A stretch of 64,000 bases of DNA, from positions 62,001-126,000 of the forward strand of contig JBBHKE010002020.1 in assembly GCA_037447655.1 (NCBI GenBank), written 5' to 3'. Positions 58,801-64,000 of the stretch are shown one piece after another. The notes beneath the pieces were generated by a model, which was not told the origin of the DNA, did no database searches, and saw only the letters and a program-made list of their open reading frames with translations. The DNA comes from Zygnema cylindricum. Taxonomy: Eukaryota > Streptophyta > Zygnematophyceae > Zygnematales > Zygnemataceae. Made by a program: the position numbers and the translations under genes. How positions within the stretch are numbered: the stretch's first letter is position 1; each line of letters starts with the position of its first letter.

Positions 58801-60203
58801 AAGACTCCTTCCCTAGTGCTAGTGAAAAAACCCTTATCATCTAATACTGATGTAGAGATAAGGTTTTTGTTCAGCTCCGGAATAAACAATACATCGGAGA
58901 ATGTTAATATGGATGTCTTTCCTTCAACTAACACTTTCAGATCTACCGATCCTACAAGAGTAGTGGTGACTATCCTCCCATCCCCGTACTCTATCTCTAC
59001 GGTGGGAATCTTTCTTATCTTAGTGAACAGGTGTCTATCCTTACACATGTGCATTGAGGCACCTGAATCTATAATCCAGCCTGCTTCACCTTTCAATCCA
59101 CTGTAAGCACATTTCTGCCTTCGTGGAATTTCAACCTCAGTTTTCGCCTCCAACTCCTCATCCAAAAGGAGCTCATCGTCCTCGTCCTCGGATTCCGCCT
59201 CAAGTACCTGTGTGACAAGGGCCTTTTTCTTTCCTCTCGGGGTACCACCGGTCTGCCCCTCCTTTAACCGAAGCTCGGTTAGCTTGGTGCACTCTGCCAT
59301 ATAGTGCCCCGGTTTCTTACAAAAATGACATAAACCTTTGGGAGCCCTTGGTTCGAACTCGCCAACCTGTTTTTTCTGCTCCCTACCCCCATAGTTTCCG
59401 ACTGGTTTCCGGGAATCCTTGTTCCTCCAATCGGTCGCTGTTGCCAAGGCTTGGCCACTCTTTCCTCCCCTTCGGATCTATATTGTATTCTCTCGAACGA
59501 GAATCATCCCTACCACTGAGTTCCATATCCACCTTGAGTCCGGCAAGTCCTGCACACGGTTGACTATGTTCTCGAACTCATCAGGTAACTTCATTAGTAA
59601 ACAGTTAACTTTTTCTTTTTCACTAAAAACTTTACCCGCACTCTCTAGCTCCATGAAGAGTGTAGCAAGCTCATTGCAAAAATCCAACATATTTCCCCCT
59701 TTGTATACATACTCCTTAACTTTCTGATCAGCCAACTGTTGTTGCTGAATCGTACCACTTCGGTACATCTCTATGAGAGCCATCCAAAGATCGGATGCCC
59801 TCTCTACCTGCAAATGAGGACATGCAATTCCTTGTGTGAGATGGCGTAGGATGAAGTGCTTTGCCGCCATATTGTTGAAGTCCCAGGTTTTAGTATCATT
59901 CTCCTCGTTCCTAGGAATAGGTGACATGAATGCTAAACCAGTTGCTATTGGTGTGGTCGCCTCCTTCTCCTTTCCTTTGTCCACCACCTCTCCTTCCTTT
60001 GTTTCCTCTGTTGAAGGTGAATCCTCTTTCCTGGTGAATCTGCTTCCTTTAAACCCTGGAGGAATTCCAAGACTTGATGGACGCCCCAATCGTCCACTCA
60101 CTATCCCCCAAAACCTTTTTTCGCATAGAGCTCCTATCATCATACTTTCCCAGTATATGAAGCCAGTTCCATTAAAGATTGGTACCCTAAAGGGTGGGCC
60201 CAT
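55869..60203 (-). pseudogene. Copia-I gag-pol polyprotein, two nonsense codons
   Basis: One uninterrupted frame of 1,444 codons starts from the ATG inside the primer site (MGPPFRVPIFNG) and ends in a TAG abutting the polypurine tract. Gag is residues 1-310, with knuckle CHFCKKPGHYMAEC at 292-305. The protease has WIIDSGASMHMC (Asp379-Ser-Gly). The integrase zinc region is HKRLGHVNL...CSGCAQGKAHRL, and its DDE core has LVHTDIWGP, RSDNGGEYTSNQF and PEQNGVAERLNRTL. RT runs from WKTAINEEMASIMAADTWEL, with YVDD at 1114-1117. RNase H has TDITTWSDASYGDAP and ends in KPVPSPKLIFCREKCGL. Only TAG at codon 242 (59,480-59,478) and TGA at codon 1095 (56,921-56,919) interrupt it; there are no frameshifts. 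It is probably inactive as is but close to a functional parent. Confidence 0.93.
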
Positions 60204-60207
60204 AACT
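60193..60207 (-). promoter_or_regulatory. primer-binding site, half-tRNA type (Copia-I)
   Basis: AGTTATGGGCCCACC directly follows the LTR (one mismatch to GGTTATGGGCCCACC). It overlaps the first gag codons. Confidence 0.78.
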
Positions 60208-61256
60208 TGAAACTCTGAGACCTCCATAAGTCCTCAGAGTGGACAGCTTCCAAGAAGCCTCTAGGATAATCTTGACCCCTTTGTGTTTAAGCAAAAATAA
60301 CTGCCACCCTGGCAGACAAAAACTCTGACCAACTTCACCCCTGTGAAGACAAGACTCCCCTGAGTTGATAGCAAAAAGAATCTCTGAATTTGCTCCCCTG
60401 AGCAGTAAGTTATGGAGGGTCAAAGTTGACCTTTTGTACAGAAGCTCTCTGGGAGAGGGGGTCCTATCTTCTAATTTTTCTAAGTCCTATCTCTCTCACA
60501 GACTCTATCTACTGATGTACGGAACCAATCAGAATTGAGTTCCGTACGCAAAAGTACAGCTGCCGGTGTACTTTATGTACGGACATTGTACGACATGGCC
60601 AAAATGTCGACACATGTCAAATCCGGATTCGGTGCCATAATCTCCGGAGATTCCACAATCCAACGGAATTTCCCCACGCGTCATCCGATGTGGCGAAGGC
60701 CACAAACCGCCGAAATCTTCCTCCGCGATCTCGGCGCTAATCCCGGCCGTCCGATTAAATTCGGCTTTAATCGTAGCCGTAATAAATACATGCGCGGTAT
60801 TTGTTTCTTTTACGAAACAAATGCGCGGTACTGATTTTTGTCCGTACCGTAAGTCGTACATTATATTTTACTGGATCTATGTATCCCGTAATTCATTTCA
60901 GTTAAATGGTTTATCGCTTGTATACATATGTAAATAATTATCAAACTATATGCTAGGTAACACTACCGCTAGATTATACGGCTAAGGCTACCGGCTACTT
61001 CGTGTCTGCCGGCCGGCAGGTACAAGGATCAAATCCTGCCGCCGGCACATACATTTTAATTAAATATATAAACCCTAATATAAAATTCCCGTAAACCTCA
61101 GGATAGCCAAGGTAGCCATGGCTCTAGCTTCCTCTCCAATTTCTCAGTGACTGCGACAAGTTTGAGAGTTGGAGAGAGAAGTTAGAGATAGACTGCCTCG
61201 ACTTCTATATTTCTTTTCAGACCTAGAAAATACTAATAAAACCATTAGTTTCTACA
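60208..61256 (-). repeat. 5' LTR of Copia-I
   Basis: It has the same 1,049-bp length and termini as the 3' LTR. It also reads in frame into gag from an ATG at 60,227-60,225 (MEVSEFQV), a possible alternative start. Confidence 0.93.
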
Positions 61257-61261
61257 AATTC
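61257..61261. repeat. target-site duplication, right copy (AATTC)
   Basis: An exact match to 54,802-54,806. Confidence 0.9.
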
Positions 61262-61330
61262 AAATGCCTAAATTTGAGTGGGAGTGTAGGAACCGAGCGG
61301 ATGAGCGATAAAAGATAAGGGAGTGGTAGG

Positions 61331-62178
61331 TGCAATTTTGTGTCCCCCATTGGACCATAGAATTGAAGAAGCCTTTAGGTAGTTTTTTAATAATCCTTTT
61401 TCAACTAAGACCACTGCTACCCAAGCAAGCAAATAGACAATCAGACTGCACCCCTGAGCACTCTCGATTGTGTAACTCTGAGACCTCCATAGGTCCTTAG
61501 AGTAAGCAGCTCACACGAAGCCTCTAAGATAACCCTGACCCCTTTGTGTTTCAGCAAGAATAAGTGCCACCCTAGCAGACAAAAACTCTTACCACCTTCA
61601 ACCTTGTGAAGGCAAGACTCCCTTGAGTGGATAGCAAATTCAGGAGAATTCCTGTATTCTCCGGAGATGGTGCAAGCCAATGTGATAATGCCACATATCA
61701 TTTGACATGGCGATGACCGAAAACCGCTAAAGCGTCCATTTCGCAATCTTGGCATCTATCGCGGCCATTCGATCAAGATCGGCAATTAATCTTAGTGGTC
61801 GAAATTAATTGCGTAGTATTTGTTTCGCGGTCGAAACAAATGTGAGATATTCATTTCTTTGAGTAGCGTACGTCTTACTATACAAAACTGTGTTTATGTC
61901 TTAAATTTTGTTCGCACCGTAAAACGAACTTGTTTATGTATGAATTGTAAAATAATTATCAAACCCTACATGTCCCAGCACTAATCCTAGACTAATAGGA
62001 TAAAGCTACCGGCTACAGCTGAACTTGATGGACGACATGTACTACGATCAAATCATGGGTTAGTCAAGTGCCATTTTAGTAAACGTACCAAAACTGCTAT
62101 CTGTCTTTCTTTGGACACCATAGGCAGCCATGGCTCTAGCTCCTTCTTGAACCTTTTGTGTTGGAGTTTGAAGGAGAG
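61331..62178 (-). repeat. Copia-IX: LTR fragment
   Basis: Its left terminus is TGCAATTTTGTG (minus strand ends ...CACAAAATTGCA). It shares the LTR blocks 'ctctgagacctccat', 'tttgtttcg/cgaaacaaat' and 'ggcagccatggctctagct' with Copia-I and is cut at 62,178 by Copia-X. No primer site lies next to it on the left, so it is a 3' or solo LTR. Its right end lies outside the window. Confidence 0.7.
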
Positions 62179-62885
62179 TGCGATTTTGCGTCCTCCATTG
62201 GACCACAAAATACAAGAAACCTCTCGATAGTATTTAACTAACCCACTTCAAGCCACAACCTCTACTATCTAGGAAGGCAAAATGACAGTTTGACTACACC
62301 CCTATGCAGCCTGGACTCCCTTGAGTTCGTAGTAAAAAAAATCACTGAAAACAGCAAACGAGCCGATAAGTTATGAGGCAGTAAAAATGCCAATTTGTAC
62401 AAACTCTCAAAGGGATAGGTGACTACCTACCAAAATTTTTTAAGTCCTAATTCCCTCTAATAACTTCTATCTACTAAAGTACAAACAACTCAGAATACTG
62501 TACCATACCAAAAAATACTATTGTCGATGTACCTTTTGTACGGCCTATGTAAGACAAGGCTATTAAGCGGACGCGTGTCTAAGTTTCACTCGTCCGTACA
62601 TTCCTCGAAATTCGGATGACCGAATGTCATCTCTCCACGTGGCTCCAGGTCATGCCACGTCACAAAACGCCAAAGTGACAATTCTGGGATTTCGGCGATG
62701 ATGTGCGCCGTTGGATTATCAGCGAGACGCAATATTAGCCGTATAAATACTTGCGCGATATTTGTTTCACTATCGAAACAAAAATGCGTGATATCCGTTT
62801 TGAAATAGAATCGTACTTCGTACTTTCATAAAATTATATCTATGCATGCCGTATACAGTTTTAGTTAAATGGATTTGTTCCTCCC

Positions 62886-62964
<79 letters not shown>

Positions 62965-63278
62965 ATCACATACTATAGCATTTAGCATTGGTCCTAGTCT
63001 AATAGGATAAAGTTGACCGCTATCGGCCAACTTGACGAACCGCAGGTACCGGGATCAAATCCTGTGTCCGTCGGGTATATTTTTAGTAACCTACTAAAAA
63101 ATCACTGCCTGTTGAACTAAGGCAGCCATGGATCAACCACCCTCTCTGTCCTTCAGTAACTACAACAAGTATGGGGGCTAGAGAGAGGAGGTGGAGGCAG
63201 GCTGCCCGTCATTTTCTTTTCTTTTATCCTACCAAATTTAATTCTAGAAAATACTCTATAAATCTATTAATTTCAACA
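62179..63278 (-). repeat. 3' LTR of Copia-X, family B
   Basis: The minus strand runs from TGTTGAAATT at 63,278 to ...AAAATCGCA at 62,179. It is the same family as 1-334. It includes the hairpin TTTGTTTC...GAAACAAA near 62,760-62,782. Confidence 0.82.
62887..62962. repeat. (AT)n microsatellite, about 76 bp
   Basis: It lies inside the Copia-X LTR. The family-B LTR at the left edge has only a few TA units at the same place. Confidence 0.95.
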
Positions 63279-63291
63279 CTCCCCTTATTTT

Positions 63292-64000
63292 CTAGTCTAA
63301 TTTTAATTTTTCATTCAACCCGCACTTTTCCCGACAATATTTAAATTTAGGAGAGGGGACAAGTTTGGTCCTCATGTCAGCCACCATTTCTTCATCAGGT
63401 CTATACATAAGACTTAAAATTTTATTTTCAACTTTTTCCCTTACGACGCTTAATCTTATGTCCATAGGTTTTGCTTTGAAATGGTGTTTTGGATTGGTTG
63501 CAATTGCGATTGCAGCTTGATTATCGCAAAAGATTTCATGCACTCCCTCCTTCATATATCCCAGTTCTTGCAATAATGATTTCACCCACATTAGTTCTTT
63601 TACAGCTGAACAAGACGCCATATACTGAGCCTCTATAGTAGACTGAGCAACCACTTTTTGTTGCTTACTGCTCCAACAGCAAGCACCTTCCCCCACATAC
63701 AAAACATATCCAGAAGTGCATCTTCTCATAGGTGCATCCCCTATAACTGGCATCACTGCAAGTGGTGATATCAATGTGCTCCCCTCCCAAATGCAACCAT
63801 AATTCTCTGGTTCCAACCAGATATCTCATGACTCTCTTGGGTGCCTCCAAGTCTCTCTTTCTAAAATCATTAAGACTCCTACTTAGTACTCCAACTGCTG
63901 CCGCTATGTCCGGCCTGTCACAATTCATAAAATAGATCAAACTTCCTACGACCTGTCTATAAGAGATAGACTTCATAAACTCTCTCTCCTTTGGACTCGT
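63292..64000 (-). pseudogene. Copia-X pol, RNase H part
   Basis: Two overlapping open stretches (off the right edge to 63,665, and 63,816-63,292) imply one frameshift near 63,740. It has ISYRQVVGSLIYFMNCDRPD, GYVLYVGEGACCWSSKQQKV, SCSAVKELMWVKSLLQELGY and FCDNQAAIAIATNPKHHFKA. The stop TAG (63,292-63,294) abuts the polypurine tract. Confidence 0.88.

Larger units (their letters stand above)
54807..61256 (-). mobile_element. Copia-I: nearly intact Ty1/copia retrotransposon (6,450 bp)
   Basis: Both LTRs are 1,049 bp, with about 20 mismatches and no indels between them by eye. It has a perfect 5-bp target duplication, half-tRNA primer site, gag-pol frame, and polypurine tract AAAATAAGGGGAG (55,856-55,868). 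The gene order gag-protease-integrase-RT-RNase H is that of Ty1/copia. It is the youngest and best-preserved element here and the reference for the others. Confidence 0.95.
62179..64000 (-). mobile_element. Copia-X: 3' end of a copia element, family B
   Basis: A 3' LTR (62,179-63,278, 1,100 bp), polypurine tract (63,279-63,291) and the RNase H end of pol run off the right edge. It is inserted in the Copia-IX LTR. Confidence 0.88.

Noticed and set aside
1-64000. tRNA, rRNA, CRISPR, bacterial promoters or operons
   Set aside because: None seen. The window is eukaryotic, and tRNA-like text is limited to primer-binding sites.

Overview
The window is eukaryotic, repeat-dominated nuclear DNA, most likely from a streptophyte alga (a charophyte such as a Chara- or Klebsormidium-type genome) or another early-diverging plant. 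Three things suggest this. There are many Ty1/copia and Ty3/gypsy LTR retrotransposons. The copia primer-binding sites fit the plant form of initiator tRNA-Met. One gypsy element encodes a cytosine-5 DNA methyltransferase, an arrangement reported from charophytes and dinoflagellates. The species call is inference. All calls were made by eye; no search was run.

Layout. 1-13,345 is a nest of copia and gypsy fragments inserted into one another. 14,104-24,719 is a long minus-strand Ty3/gypsy element (Gypsy-I) with order gag, protease, C5 DNA methyltransferase, RT, RNase H, integrase. It is decayed, but the methyltransferase C-terminus and the RT N-terminus share one open reading frame. 25,331-26,950 is a plus-strand copia remnant. 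26,950-30,868 is satellite-like DNA: three arrays of a 13-bp unit (GGGTCTTAATAGT) interleaved with two 5'-truncated LINE 3' ends, then about 1.2 kb of (CCCTCCT)n, then a TTGACCTTAATATA array.

31,136-45,809 (minus) holds the one convincing host gene. It has seven exons with consensus splice sites and matching phases, encoding a 496-residue secreted NXPE/PC-esterase-like protein with a filamin-like segment. Its 7-kb first intron carries an antisense copia remnant. 45,810-49,191 is intergenic DNA ending in a degenerate tandem repeat. That repeat is split by a 4.2-kb internally deleted copia element (49,192-53,441) and resumes beyond it.

54,807-61,256 is a nearly intact copia element: two 1,049-bp LTRs (about 98% identical by eye), a perfect 5-bp duplication AATTC, and a 1,444-codon gag-pol frame with only two nonsense codons. 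61,331-64,000 holds two further copia copies, one inserted in the LTR of the other.

The copia elements share a plan: LTR, then directly a 15-nt site GGTTATGGGCCCACC complementary to the anticodon arm (not the 3' end) of initiator tRNA-Met, then gag-protease-integrase-RT-RNase H in one frame, whose stop codon abuts the polypurine tract. The remnant at 39,169 differs and uses the ordinary tRNA-3'-end type of site.
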